Positions 1 to 7,940 of a DNA stretch of 64,000 bases are shown here, piece by piece. Source of the DNA: Candidatus Eisenbergiella merdavium (GTDB lineage: Bacteria; Bacillota; Clostridia; Lachnospirales; Lachnospiraceae). The translations under genes and the position numbers were made by a program. Position 1 is the first letter of the stretch. Each line of letters begins with the position of its first letter. Below the pieces are notes generated by a model. That model ran no database searches and was not told the origin of the DNA. It saw nothing but the letters and a program-made list of their open reading frames with translations. The stretch is taken from assembly GCA_019119595.1 (NCBI GenBank), contig DWWS01000020.1, forward strand, positions 1 through 64,000, written 5' to 3'.

Positions 1-431
1 ATCTTCAGCTCCTCCGGCAGGGTATCCGCCTGTGCCGCAAGGGAATGGTAGCGCGCCACCATGACCCGTTCGGGGCAGCCGCGAAACAGGGGGCATCCTC
101 CGTCCAGAGTGACGGACGACTGCTTGCCGTGCATCAGCCGCTTCGCATAGCCCACTCTGGCACCAAAGGCCGCGCAGATCGCCTGGTGTCCCAGACAGAC
201 GCCCAGAATGGGAAATTTTTCCCCGAGCCTGCGCACCGTTTCCATCAGAACGCCCGCATCCTCCGGCCTTCCCGGACCGGGGGAAAGGATGATGCGCGCC
301 GGAGCCATCCTTTCGATCTCCTCCACGGTCAGCTCGTCGTTGCGGATCACCCGGATATCCGGCTCGATCTCCCCGATGAGCTGATAGAGGTTATAGGAAA
401 AACTGTCATAGCTGTCAATGAGTAAAATCAC
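1..431 (-). CDS. trpG: Anthranilate synthase component II (glutamine amidotransferase), 3' end outside window
   Basis: The minus-strand frame starts at GTG (431-429) and stays open to the window edge, giving about 143 residues that begin [15 protein letters not shown]. It is a class I glutamine amidotransferase: it has the LSPGPGRPEDAG loop and the nucleophile-elbow GVCLGHQAI with the catalytic Cys; the C-terminal His/Glu part lies beyond the edge. TrpG releases ammonia from glutamine for TrpE to make anthranilate. The GTG start overlaps the trpE stop as GTGA (4 bp), which points to translational coupling and equal amounts of both subunits. The same family includes PabA, so dual use for para-aminobenzoate is possible, but the Trp T-box upstream favours tryptophan synthesis. 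Confidence 0.93.
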   Translation of the reverse strand, partial: MILLIDSYDSFSYNLYQLIGEIEPDIRVIRNDELTVEEIERMAPARIILSPGPGRPEDAGVLMETVRRLGEKFPILGVCLGHQAICAAFGARVGYAKRLMHGKQSSVTLDGGCPLFRGCPERVMVARYHSLAAQADTLPEELK

Positions 432-1894
432 AGATCCGCCTCCTTTGCCCGCTCCATGGCCTTCACCACCGCCTTCGCCTTGTTGATGCACTCCTCATAT
501 TCCTTCTCCGGAACCGAATCCGCAACGATCCCGGCCCCGCTTCTGACAAATACCTTCCCGCCTTTTTTATAGGCGATCCGGATCGCGATACAGGTGTCCA
601 TATTTCCCGCAAAATCAATATATCCGATGGCCCCGCCATAAATGCCCCGCTTGTTGTTCTCCAGCTCCCCGATCAGCTGGCAGGCCCGTATCTTCGGCGC
701 GCCGGACAGCGTTCCTGCGGGAAGCACCGCCTCCAGAGCATCCAGGGCGTCAAGCCCTTCCCTGATCGTCCCGCGCACCGTGGAGCCGATGTGCATCACG
801 TGGGAAAAACGTTCCACGCTGTGAAGCTTCTCCACCTGCACGCTTCCGAACGCGCTCACCTTTCCCAGATCGTTTCTTCCCAGATCCACCAGCATGTTGT
901 GCTCCGCCAGCTCCTTTTCATCGGAAAGAAGCTCCTGCTCCAGCGCCAGATCCTCCTCCACCGTCCGCCCTCTCGGCCTGGTTCCTGCCAGCGGGAAGGT
1001 GTGAAGCACGCCGTCCTCCAGCTTCACCAGTGTCTCCGGAGACGCCCCCGCCACCTCCACATCCGTTCCGGAAAAATAAAACATATACGGCGACGGATTC
1101 GTGGTACGCAGGACCCGGTAGGTGTTGAACAGACTTCCCTCGAAGGGCGCCTCCAGCCGGTTAGAAAGAACGATCTGAAAAATGTCCCCCTCCCGGATAT
1201 GTCCCTTCGCCGCCTCCACCATGCGGCAGAATTCCTGCTTTTCAAACAGCGGCTTCACCTCTCCCAGCAGATGCCCGCCCGGCTCCCGCTTCTTTTTTCC
1301 CGTCCGAAGCAGTCCGGCCAGCTGTTCCAGCTCCATGACCGCCCGGTTATAGGCCGTCTCCGGCTCCTCCAGGGACATGTTTGCGATCAGGACGATTTTC
1401 TGCCGGAAGTTATCAAAGGCGATCACCTTATCGAAAAGCATCAGATCCACGTCCTTAAAGCATTCCGTATCCTCCGCCCCCGTCCGCACCGCCGGCTCCC
1501 GGTAGCCCAGATAGTCGTAGGAAAAATATCCCACAAGCCCTCCGGTGAAGGAAGGCAGCCAGGAAAATCTCGGGCTTCTGTGATCCGCAAGCACCTGCCT
1601 GATGTAAGCGGAAGGATCTTCCGTGTAAAACCGGATGCTTCCCGCCTGCATCCAGCCGTCCCTGCAGGTGATCTCCAGCTTCGGGTCAAAGCCAAGGAAG
1701 GTGTAGCGCCCCCATGTCTCGTCCTGCCTGGCTGACTCCAGCAGATAGCAGTGGGTCGACACATTTTTCAAAATATCCAGCGCCTCGATGGGCGTGCAGA
1801 TATCCGACAGGATTTCGCAGGAAACCGGGAGCACCCGGTACTCTCCCTCACGCGCTATCCTTCTGATCTCATCCATTTCCGGTAAAATTTTCAT
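428..1894 (-). CDS. trpE: Anthranilate synthase component I
   Basis: This 488-residue chorismate-binding enzyme converts chorismate plus ammonia to anthranilate, the first committed step of tryptophan synthesis. The N-terminal part contains CYLLES, the LLES element of the tryptophan feedback site. The C-terminal catalytic part contains [16 protein letters not shown] and [18 protein letters not shown], all typical of TrpE. An ATG 12 bp further upstream is in frame, but the GGAGG ribosome site overlaps that ATG and lies 6 nt before the ATG at 1894, so 1894 is chosen. The gene is first in an operon with trpG and is controlled by the T-box at about 2155-2482. Between T-box and start lies a 230 bp run of palindromes. 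Confidence 0.95.
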   Translation of the reverse strand: MKILPEMDEIRRIAREGEYRVLPVSCEILSDICTPIEALDILKNVSTHCYLLESARQDETWGRYTFLGFDPKLEITCRDGWMQAGSIRFYTEDPSAYIRQVLADHRSPRFSWLPSFTGGLVGYFSYDYLGYREPAVRTGAEDTECFKDVDLMLFDKVIAFDNFRQKIVLIANMSLEEPETAYNRAVMELEQLAGLLRTGKKKREPGGHLLGEVKPLFEKQEFCRMVEAAKGHIREGDIFQIVLSNRLEAPFEGSLFNTYRVLRTTNPSPYMFYFSGTDVEVAGASPETLVKLEDGVLHTFPLAGTRPRGRTVEEDLALEQELLSDEKELAEHNMLVDLGRNDLGKVSAFGSVQVEKLHSVERFSHVMHIGSTVRGTIREGLDALDALEAVLPAGTLSGAPKIRACQLIGELENNKRGIYGGAIGYIDFAGNMDTCIAIRIAYKKGGKVFVRSGAGIVADSVPEKEYEECINKAKAVVKAMERAKEADL

Positions 1895-1911
1895 CGTTTC
1901 CTCCATTCCGA

Positions 1912-2142
1912 AGCGCTTTAGCGCTGAGGAACGTGCGGAGAAATCGCGGATGCGATTTCTCCGCTACGCAAGGATACTTCGTATCCTGGGGATTTGTGAC
2001 GCTTCGGCACAAATCCCGATTGAAAAATGTGCTATCGAGCACATTTTTCAATCTTCGCCATTCCTGCTCATGCCGTCCTGCCTGGCAAATGTCGATAATC
2101 CTGCGCATGCGAGCATGCTCCGGCTTATCGCCGCTTGCCAGG
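1912..2142. repeat. Cluster of perfect palindromes between the trp T-box and trpE
   Basis: Six inverted repeats lie side by side: 1912-1925 (AGCGCT, TT loop), 1935-1964 (13 bp arms, GGAT loop), 1971-1987 (7 bp arms, TTC loop), 1989-2017 (10 bp arms), 2018-2053 (16 bp arms, ATCG loop) and 2081-2142 (8 bp outer arms, CCTGGCAA and TTGCCAGG, with inner pairs around GCATGCGAGCATGC). None is followed by a U-tract on the trp mRNA strand, so they do not look like terminators. They would be transcribed as a chain of stem-loops in the trpE leader. Similar stacks occur at 20379-20480 and elsewhere in the window. Confidence 0.85.
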
Positions 2143-2154
2143 GCTTTCATACGC

Positions 2155-2195
2155 AAAAAAACGTCCCTGACAGATAGATATCATCTGTCAAGGAC
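2155..2195 (-). terminator. T-box intrinsic terminator upstream of trpE
   Basis: On the minus strand a stem of about 14 bp (GTCCTTGACAGAT pairing with ATCTGTCAGGGAC) occupies 2163-2195 and is followed by seven T residues (2161-2155). It directly follows the T-box antiterminator sequence, the standard arrangement in which uncharged tRNA prevents the terminator from forming. Confidence 0.9.
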
Positions 2196-2482
2196 GAATC
2201 ATACAAAATATAATCCGCGGTGCCACCTTGAATTCACAGGAATGACCCTGTGCGCTTAGCGGGATACCAGCATATCCCCGGCAACTGACGTATGCCTCCA
2301 CGTTGCAGAATACTCTGTGATGGATTGCAGGCGGCTCTGCCGCCGCGGCTCACATTTGACTGCACCCTCAGCGGTCCATTTGACAACTTGTTTCTCACCT
2401 GACTCTCAGCGCCGCAGGCTCTCTGTAAAGGCATCATTGCCGTTATCTCCGCTTCAACGGTTTGGTGTATTAAATTGTTAAC
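2155..2482 (-). promoter_or_regulatory. Tryptophan-specific T-box leader (tRNA-Trp riboswitch)
   Basis: The minus strand at 2229-2215 reads AAGGTGGCACCGCGG, the conserved T-box antiterminator sequence. Upstream are the stem I elements AGAGAGC and GGTGAGA and then AAATGGACC, where TGG (2378-2376) followed by A fits the specifier codon position for tryptophan. The T-box bulge reads UGGC, which would pair with a GCCA acceptor end, the end expected for bacterial tRNA-Trp with discriminator G. The leader should therefore let trpEG be transcribed when uncharged tRNA-Trp accumulates. The 5' end is approximate and is set from the predicted promoter. Confidence 0.93.
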
Positions 2483-2511
2483 AGGTTACCACACTTATCT
2501 GGAGATGTCAA
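2483..2511 (-). promoter_or_regulatory. Predicted promoter of the trp T-box transcript
   Basis: On the minus strand a perfect -35 TTGACA (2511-2506) is followed after 17 bp by TAACCT (2488-2483), a weak -10. It sits just upstream of the start of the T-box leader. The -35 and spacing are good and the -10 is poor. Confidence 0.55.
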
Positions 2512-2554
2512 CCCGGAAGCGAAAATATTGGTATACCTATGGTAACTATTCAGC

Positions 2555-2580
2555 CAGGTCTGCGCATTTACTGCGCAGAC
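2555..2580. repeat. Palindrome downstream of the Rpn-family gene
   Basis: GGTCTGCGCA and its exact inverse TGCGCAGACC flank a short TTTAC loop between the Rpn-family gene and the trp promoter. No T-run follows on either strand, so a terminator role is uncertain. It belongs to the same short-loop palindrome class seen elsewhere in the window. Confidence 0.6.
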
Positions 2581-2638
2581 CGTACGAAAACACTTCGGTG
2601 GGGGAGCATCCGGCCATTCCGAACCGCCTGGGCAGACC

Positions 2639-3748
2639 TCATTCCCCTTTACCGGAAAACCATTCTGTTACAAGGGTCAGACTCACCCCTGTCGCTTCTG
2701 CGATTTTTCCGGCGGACATACCCATGGCGGAAAGGGAAAAGGCGATCTCTTTTCTCGCCTTCGCTTTTCCCTCTTCGATTCCTTCTTTGATTCCTTCTCT
2801 AAGCCCTTCTTTCTTTCCTTCCCTGATCCCTTCCAGTCTTCCGTCCTGGATCATTCCCTGGATTCCTCTGCACACATCGATTCCTCCTTTCGGCGTTGCG
2901 TATTCCTGTGTCCTCATTTTCCCAAGCTCCGGAGAATGCGTCAGCTCTGCCAGCGCGTCCACCGCTGTTTCTGAGACGTCTGTGAAATATTCCCGGTTTG
3001 CATTGATAAAATTGCCCAGTGCTTCCTTATCGTCCGCATATTTCCGGAAGCCGAAAACCGTGCGCAGCTCGCCGGTGTAGCTGCAGATCTCTTCATCCGT
3101 CATCCTGCAGACATCCAGAAGTCTGATCTCCAACTGTAAGGAATGGCTTGTTTGGGGGCCATCCTCAAACAGATCCGAAAGCCTCACCGGACCGTCCCAG
3201 GGCTCCTTTCCCCAGTAGAGCACCAGCGTCACACAGCGGGCAAGCCGATCTGTCTTCAAAAAGCGGCCCAGGTATTCTCCGGCCGTAAGCCCCGCCGGGA
3301 TATGCCTTTGGCCTTTCCCAATTCCCCACTCCGCATTGTGGCGTTCCCGGATCACCTGCATCTGGCGGGCATAATTGACAAAATCCAGCTCCAGCACGCG
3401 GAAAGGCATGGCATAATCGATTTCAGACTGATGCTCTATCCCGAAAACGGCAAAGCTGCTTCCGTTTTTCACGCTCTTGACCACGTCTCGGTACTGCACC
3501 AGAGAGATGCTGCCATCTCCCCTTGTAATACGGATGCGGGCCGTTTCCTTGATGTCCTCGTCCTGAAGCTCTTCGGCCGACAGGGGAGGCTCACAGGGCA
3601 GGGCGCGATTAAAAAGCTCAGCAAAATTTTCATTGTTTGTTTTGAACAGCAGCGTGGCGGCGGTATCCTTTTGCATCCCCTGTCCGGCGATCCTTCCGGT
3701 ATCCCTGTGCCTGCTGTGCTGCACATTCTCTTTTGTCTTTTCCTTCAA
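2639..3748 (-). CDS. Rpn family recombination-promoting nuclease / PD-(D/E)XK putative transposase
   Basis: This 369-residue protein has the core FGIEHQSEIDYAMPFRVLEL at about residues 105-125, which matches the PD-(D/E)XK core (a Glu-x-Gln active-site strand followed by DYAMP) of the Rpn/transposase_31-like family abundant in Lachnospiraceae. The C-terminus carries short degenerate repeats of the EGIREG, EGLREG, EGIKEG type, also usual for that family. Known Rpn proteins are DNA endonucleases that promote recombination. The start is TTG at 3748, preceded by AGGAG at 7 nt; an internal ATG (MQKDTAATLLF) is the alternative. No inverted repeats of an insertion sequence were seen around it, so it is probably a resident gene and not an active element. 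Confidence 0.8.
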   Translation of the reverse strand: MKEKTKENVQHSRHRDTGRIAGQGMQKDTAATLLFKTNNENFAELFNRALPCEPPLSAEELQDEDIKETARIRITRGDGSISLVQYRDVVKSVKNGSSFAVFGIEHQSEIDYAMPFRVLELDFVNYARQMQVIRERHNAEWGIGKGQRHIPAGLTAGEYLGRFLKTDRLARCVTLVLYWGKEPWDGPVRLSDLFEDGPQTSHSLQLEIRLLDVCRMTDEEICSYTGELRTVFGFRKYADDKEALGNFINANREYFTDVSETAVDALAELTHSPELGKMRTQEYATPKGGIDVCRGIQGMIQDGRLEGIREGKKEGLREGIKEGIEEGKAKARKEIAFSLSAMGMSAGKIAEATGVSLTLVTEWFSGKGE

Positions 3749-4244
3749 AGGCAGACTCCTTTCTGGGAAGCGGCTGAAACGCTTCCCGGCAGGAGCTCCG
3801 CTTCCATCTGCGGATCCCTTTTTTCAGAAAAACCGTCCGGAATGCTTCAGAAACTCCTGCCATCTTCAGTTTACAGTTTCTGTGGTGAAATAAAAGATTT
3901 CGCATAGAGTTTCCAGAATCGTCAGGGAACAGAAGATCTCTGTTCTGCCGAAAGCCGAACGGCTGTAATAAAGAAATTTATGCTAACTGAAGAATACCAC
4001 TTTTCGGACGGGCAGGCAAGCTTTTTATCAGCCTGTTTTTTCCTTCAAACCTCCTTCAAACCTGCCTGGATTCAGACCGAAACGCGCATCCTCCGTTCCT
4101 TTCTTCTGTTTCTACTATATCTTTTCCCGAACTTTTTCAAATGACTTTCACAATCTCACGCCCTCCGTTCCCCAAACGGCTCGGCCTGCCCTGCCAGCTG
4201 AGGCCGCATGCTTTCCGCCGCAGCCTCAGCGCCGCTTCCCGCCC
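3749..4244. other. Gene-free stretch upstream of the Rpn-family gene
   Basis: No convincing coding frame was found on either strand. On the minus strand TTGAAA (4140-4135) and TATAGT (4119-4114) with a 15 bp spacer may form a weak promoter for the Rpn-family gene, with a leader of over 350 nt. A small inverted repeat around GGAACAGA occurs near 3928-3946. Nothing else is supported. Confidence 0.4.
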
Positions 4245-5999
4245 TCACCCCCTCACGATCCCCGCGATCCAGTCGAACACGCCTTCCATATCCAGCCTGC
4301 CGAAGCCGAACGTCCGGTTCGGATAGCTCTGTGACGCATCCCTAGCCGCTCCCCGCACCAGCAGGTTGATCAGCCTGGTGCCGTTGATGTCCGGCTCATT
4401 TCCGTCCTGTACGCACCACTGCAGAAGCTGGGCGCAGCCCCCCGCCGCGATCGCGGCCGCCAGAGAGGTGCCGGAGGCGGTGGAGACCACCGCGCTTCCC
4501 CGGAGCGTTCCCGCCGCGACGGAGATATCCACACCGGGGGAGGAAAGCTCCGGCTTTATCCTCCCGTCCAGCGCGAAGCCCCTGCCTGAATTCACATAAA
4601 AGCTGTTATTTCGGCTGTTATAGGCGGATACGGAAAGCACATCCTGCGCATAAGCAGGAGAGGTCAGCGTGTTATCCGGGTTGGGACGCAAAAATTCCAC
4701 CGTTCCTTCCACAAACTGCCGGATGGGCAGCCACATGTGAAAAACGCCGTAGCCCGACGCCTCCTGCACCAGCCGGAACGTCCAGACGCCTGCCGCGGGC
4801 TCCTGAAGCCGGAGCACCGCCACCTCGCTTCCGGTGGTCAGGTCGTTGGTCTGATAGTCGATGCGGATCCTTGCCCGGCCGTAGATGAAGGAATATTCCA
4901 CCTCCCGCTCCAGACGGCTGCTGATGACCGGGATCTCCTCCCCGCCGGGCGAACGGACCATAACGGAAAAATAGGACGGCAGATCTCCCCATATCTCCAT
5001 CAGAAAGCCCCTCGTCCCTTCTCCCACCCGAAGCTCGATCTCCTCCGACTCTTGCCCCGAGATCGTTCCCGAATAATGGTGCGCCGTATTCCCCTCGTTT
5101 CCCCCTGAGACCACCACCACCCGGTTGATGTCCGATCCCACCTCGGCAAGGTAGCGAGAAAGCGCCGAATTTTCTCTGTGATCCCCGAAGCTCCGGCCGA
5201 TTCCCAGACAGATGCAGACCGGCCGGACAAAGGGTACGGCAAAGGAATCCAGATATTTCACCGCCAGGACGATATCGTTGGATTCATAGGCCGGAACGCC
5301 CTCCGGGATCAGGTAAAAATCCCGCAGATACTGCTTTGCCTGCTTCAGCTTCACCACCACGATATCCGCGTCCGGCGCAGCTCCCAGAAAATCCAGCCCG
5401 CCGTTTACGGCGCTCCCTGCGGCGGCCGAAGCCATCCTGGTTCCGTGGCCGTTTTCGTCCGTGACAGGCACCGTCTCCAGTGGATCAGCCCTGGAAAGCG
5501 CTTCGTCGATCTGCTCCCTGGTATACTCGCTGCCATAGAGAAAACCCTCCGGAGGCGTTCCCGTCTGGTCGGTCTGGTCCCAGATCGCCAGGATCCTGCT
5601 GCTCCCATCCTGCCTGCGAAACACCGGGCTGCGGTAATCGATCCCCGTATCCGCGAAGCCGATCACCACATTTCTTCCCGTAAGGAACAGCGGCTCTCCC
5701 TGAAGCGGCGTGATGCCGCTGGCATTTAACGGCTGCGGATCGAACTGCTGTCCCTGCGTTCCCCAAACGAATTCATCGGCCAGCCCGTACAGCTCCGTCA
5801 CATAGCGGTACTGATACCCGGAAAAAGAAAGCGGCGGCAGGTTTTCCCGGTTAAAATAAACCGAGTAAAGCCTGCCGCTCACCTGTACATAGCAGAAGGC
5901 ATCGCCGGACAGATCATCCGTCAGCGTGCCCTCCGGTAAAACATAATATGTTAAAAAATCCTGAAAATCCTCCGAAAGGATCATTTCCTTACAGGTCAT
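4245..5999 (-). CDS. S8 family serine peptidase (subtilase, clostridial Csp-like)
   Basis: This 584-residue subtilisin-family protease has all catalytic residues: Asp117 in GFADTGID, His185 in ENGHGTRMA, Ser512 in ASGTSLAAA, and Asn301 of the oxyanion hole in SGGNEGN. Residues of about 320-430 form an inserted beta-rich region between the Asn and Ser motifs, as in the Csp/bacillopeptidase-type subtilases of Clostridia. There is no signal peptide and no membrane segment, so it may act in the cytoplasm or be released by another route. The start ATG has CAGGAG at 8 nt. It lies next to clpX and htrA, a small cluster of proteolysis genes, but shares no obvious operon with them. The substrate is unknown; family members include the spore germination protease CspB, but that role is not shown here. 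Confidence 0.88.
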   Translation of the reverse strand: MTCKEMILSEDFQDFLTYYVLPEGTLTDDLSGDAFCYVQVSGRLYSVYFNRENLPPLSFSGYQYRYVTELYGLADEFVWGTQGQQFDPQPLNASGITPLQGEPLFLTGRNVVIGFADTGIDYRSPVFRRQDGSSRILAIWDQTDQTGTPPEGFLYGSEYTREQIDEALSRADPLETVPVTDENGHGTRMASAAAGSAVNGGLDFLGAAPDADIVVVKLKQAKQYLRDFYLIPEGVPAYESNDIVLAVKYLDSFAVPFVRPVCICLGIGRSFGDHRENSALSRYLAEVGSDINRVVVVSGGNEGNTAHHYSGTISGQESEEIELRVGEGTRGFLMEIWGDLPSYFSVMVRSPGGEEIPVISSRLEREVEYSFIYGRARIRIDYQTNDLTTGSEVAVLRLQEPAAGVWTFRLVQEASGYGVFHMWLPIRQFVEGTVEFLRPNPDNTLTSPAYAQDVLSVSAYNSRNNSFYVNSGRGFALDGRIKPELSSPGVDISVAAGTLRGSAVVSTASGTSLAAAIAAGGCAQLLQWCVQDGNEPDINGTRLINLLVRGAARDASQSYPNRTFGFGRLDMEGVFDWIAGIVRG

Positions 6000-6060
6000 T
6001 GCGGACGCTCCTGCTTTTTATATGTATTTTTACATATATATGATGCGTCCCGCCCCGCCG

Positions 6061-7674
6061 TTACCCGTTCGCCGAAGAGGCATGCTCCGGCAGCGCGTAA
6101 CCCGCTCCCCGGATCTCGATCATGGGGCCTCCCGTTCCTTCGATGTAGTTTTTCGTGATCGTCACCCTGCCAATGTTGTCGTCCTTGGGAATCTCATACA
6201 TGATATCCAGCATGAAATCCTCGATGATGGCTCGCAGCGCTCTTGCGCCCGTGTCCTTTTTCATCGCCTTTTCCGCGATTGCCTCCAGTGCGCTCTCGTC
6301 AAATTCCAGATCCACCTCATCCAACGCCAGCAGCTTATGGTACTGCTTGAGGATGGCGTTCTTAGGCTCCTTCAGGATGCGCACGAGCATTTCCTTCGTC
6401 AGTCCCTGCAGGGTGCAGACGATGGGAAGCCTTCCCAGAAATTCCGGAATCATGCCGAAATTCCGCAGATCCTCCACCGTCACCTTTGACAGGATATCCG
6501 GATCCTTATCATATTTATCCTTCAGCTCTCCGCCAAACCCCATGGTGGACTGCTTTGTGAGCCGCTGCTTGATCACGTTTTCCAGATCGGGGAAGGCTCC
6601 TCCGCAGATGAACAGGATATTCTTCGTGTTCACCGTGGCAAGCGGCACCATGGCGTTCTTGCTGTTTGCCCCAACGGGAACCTCCACCTCGCTTCCCTCC
6701 AGAAGCTTCAGCATTCCCTGCTGTACGGATTCCCCGCTCACATCCCGGGAGGTGGTGTTTTTCTTCTTCGCGATCTTGTCGATCTCATCGATGAAAATGA
6801 TGCCCTTCTCCGCGCGTTCCACATCGTTGTCCGCCGCGGCAAGGAGCTTGGATACCACGCTCTCGATGTCGTCTCCGATGTAGCCCGCCTCCGTCAGGCT
6901 GGTGGCGTCCGCGATGGCGAGCGGCACGTCCAGAAGCCTTGCCAGCGTTTTCACCAGATAGGTCTTTCCCGAACCGGTGGGCCCGATCATGAGGATATTG
7001 GACTTCTCGATCTCGATGTCGTCCATGGTATTCGTAGCCACCCGCTTGTAGTGGTTGTAGACCGCCACGGAAATGATCTTCTTCGCCTTTTCCTGTCCGA
7101 TCACGTACTCGTCCAGGCTGGCCCTGATCCTGTGTGGCGCGGGAATATTCTTAATGTTGAAAACAGGCTCCTCCGTCTTTTCCTTTTCCTTCGCCTTTTT
7201 CTTAATCTTCTGCTTGTTGGGGATCCCGCCGGTTCCCTGAAGGTCGGACAGATTGACAAAGCTGATGTTGGGATACCTGCCGTCCTTATTCATGTTGTTG
7301 AGCATGTTCATCAGCTGGGGATTGTTCAAAAGCCCCTGATAATCGTACTGGCTCACCGCGTCCATGGTGCGGTGCATGCAGTCGTCGCAGACACAGATGT
7401 TGTTGGGAAGATGATACATCTTCCCCGCCTTGCTCTCGGGCCTGCGGCAGATAAAGCACACGTCCTCGTACTTCTGCTCCTTATCATCCTTCTTTTCGTC
7501 CGTCCCGCCGGACTTTTCTCCATCCGCATCAGCCGCGTTCCCGCCGTCTGCCGTCTGCGCAGGCTTTCCGTCCTCCGGGCTGTCCGCGTTTCTTTCCGGT
7601 TCATCCGCCTGTCCGCTCTCTCCGGCGTTTACTTCATCCATTTTTTCATCTTCTCTATTTTCAAAATCGTTCAT
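6061..7674 (-). CDS. clpX: ClpX-type AAA+ unfoldase with extended N-terminus
   Basis: This 537-residue protein is a ClpX-family ATPase that would unfold substrates for ClpP. It has a zinc-binding motif with CFIC and CDDC (Cys73, 76, 96, 99), a Walker A GPTGSGKT (231-238), GYIGDD, Walker B IIFIDEIDK, and a sensor-2 TGARALR. Usual ClpX has about 420 residues. Here an acidic tail of about 65 residues precedes the zinc finger and a linker of about 75 residues ending in a Lys/Glu-rich stretch separates it from the AAA module. The ClpP-docking loop reads TMGFGG in place of the usual IGF. The start is the third of three in-frame ATGs (7695, 7680, 7674), because AAAGGA lies 6 nt before it. It may be a second ClpX paralog; clpP is not adjacent. 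Confidence 0.88.
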   Translation of the reverse strand: MNDFENREDEKMDEVNAGESGQADEPERNADSPEDGKPAQTADGGNAADADGEKSGGTDEKKDDKEQKYEDVCFICRRPESKAGKMYHLPNNICVCDDCMHRTMDAVSQYDYQGLLNNPQLMNMLNNMNKDGRYPNISFVNLSDLQGTGGIPNKQKIKKKAKEKEKTEEPVFNIKNIPAPHRIRASLDEYVIGQEKAKKIISVAVYNHYKRVATNTMDDIEIEKSNILMIGPTGSGKTYLVKTLARLLDVPLAIADATSLTEAGYIGDDIESVVSKLLAAADNDVERAEKGIIFIDEIDKIAKKKNTTSRDVSGESVQQGMLKLLEGSEVEVPVGANSKNAMVPLATVNTKNILFICGGAFPDLENVIKQRLTKQSTMGFGGELKDKYDKDPDILSKVTVEDLRNFGMIPEFLGRLPIVCTLQGLTKEMLVRILKEPKNAILKQYHKLLALDEVDLEFDESALEAIAEKAMKKDTGARALRAIIEDFMLDIMYEIPKDDNIGRVTITKNYIEGTGGPMIEIRGAGYALPEHASSANG

Positions 7675-7814
7675 TTTCATTCCTTTCCGCAGCATGAAGT
7701 CTGCCGCACGCCGCTTTTACAGGGCTGTTTTTATTATAAAACATGGCTTTCCCTCGCACAAGTGAACTTTCTATAAAAACTGTAAACAAACAATGCGGCA
7801 AAGCCTTTTCACCT

Positions 7815-7853
7815 GATCAAAAAAGGAACGGGTATCCAAATACCTGTTCCTTT
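7815..7853 (-). terminator. Intrinsic terminator after htrA
   Basis: On the minus strand AAAGGAACAGGTA pairs with TACCCGTTCCTTT around a TTTGGA loop and runs into six T residues. It lies about 90 bp after the htrA stop and ends that transcript before clpX. Confidence 0.85.
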
Positions 7854-7940
7854 CCGAATCGCGCCGCGCAAAGCGCGTTTTTCTTCTAATGATATCCGGT
7901 TCGGACGCTCTTTTTTCAGAACGTCCTGACCGTCTTTTTA

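Noticed and set aside
1933-2259. Short plus-strand frames over the T-box and palindromes
   Set aside because: They run through structured RNA elements and code for nothing recognisable.
2639-3748. Active insertion sequence, because Rpn proteins are often labelled transposase
   Set aside because: No terminal inverted repeats or target duplications were seen, and the family is a PD-(D/E)XK nuclease and not a DDE transposase.
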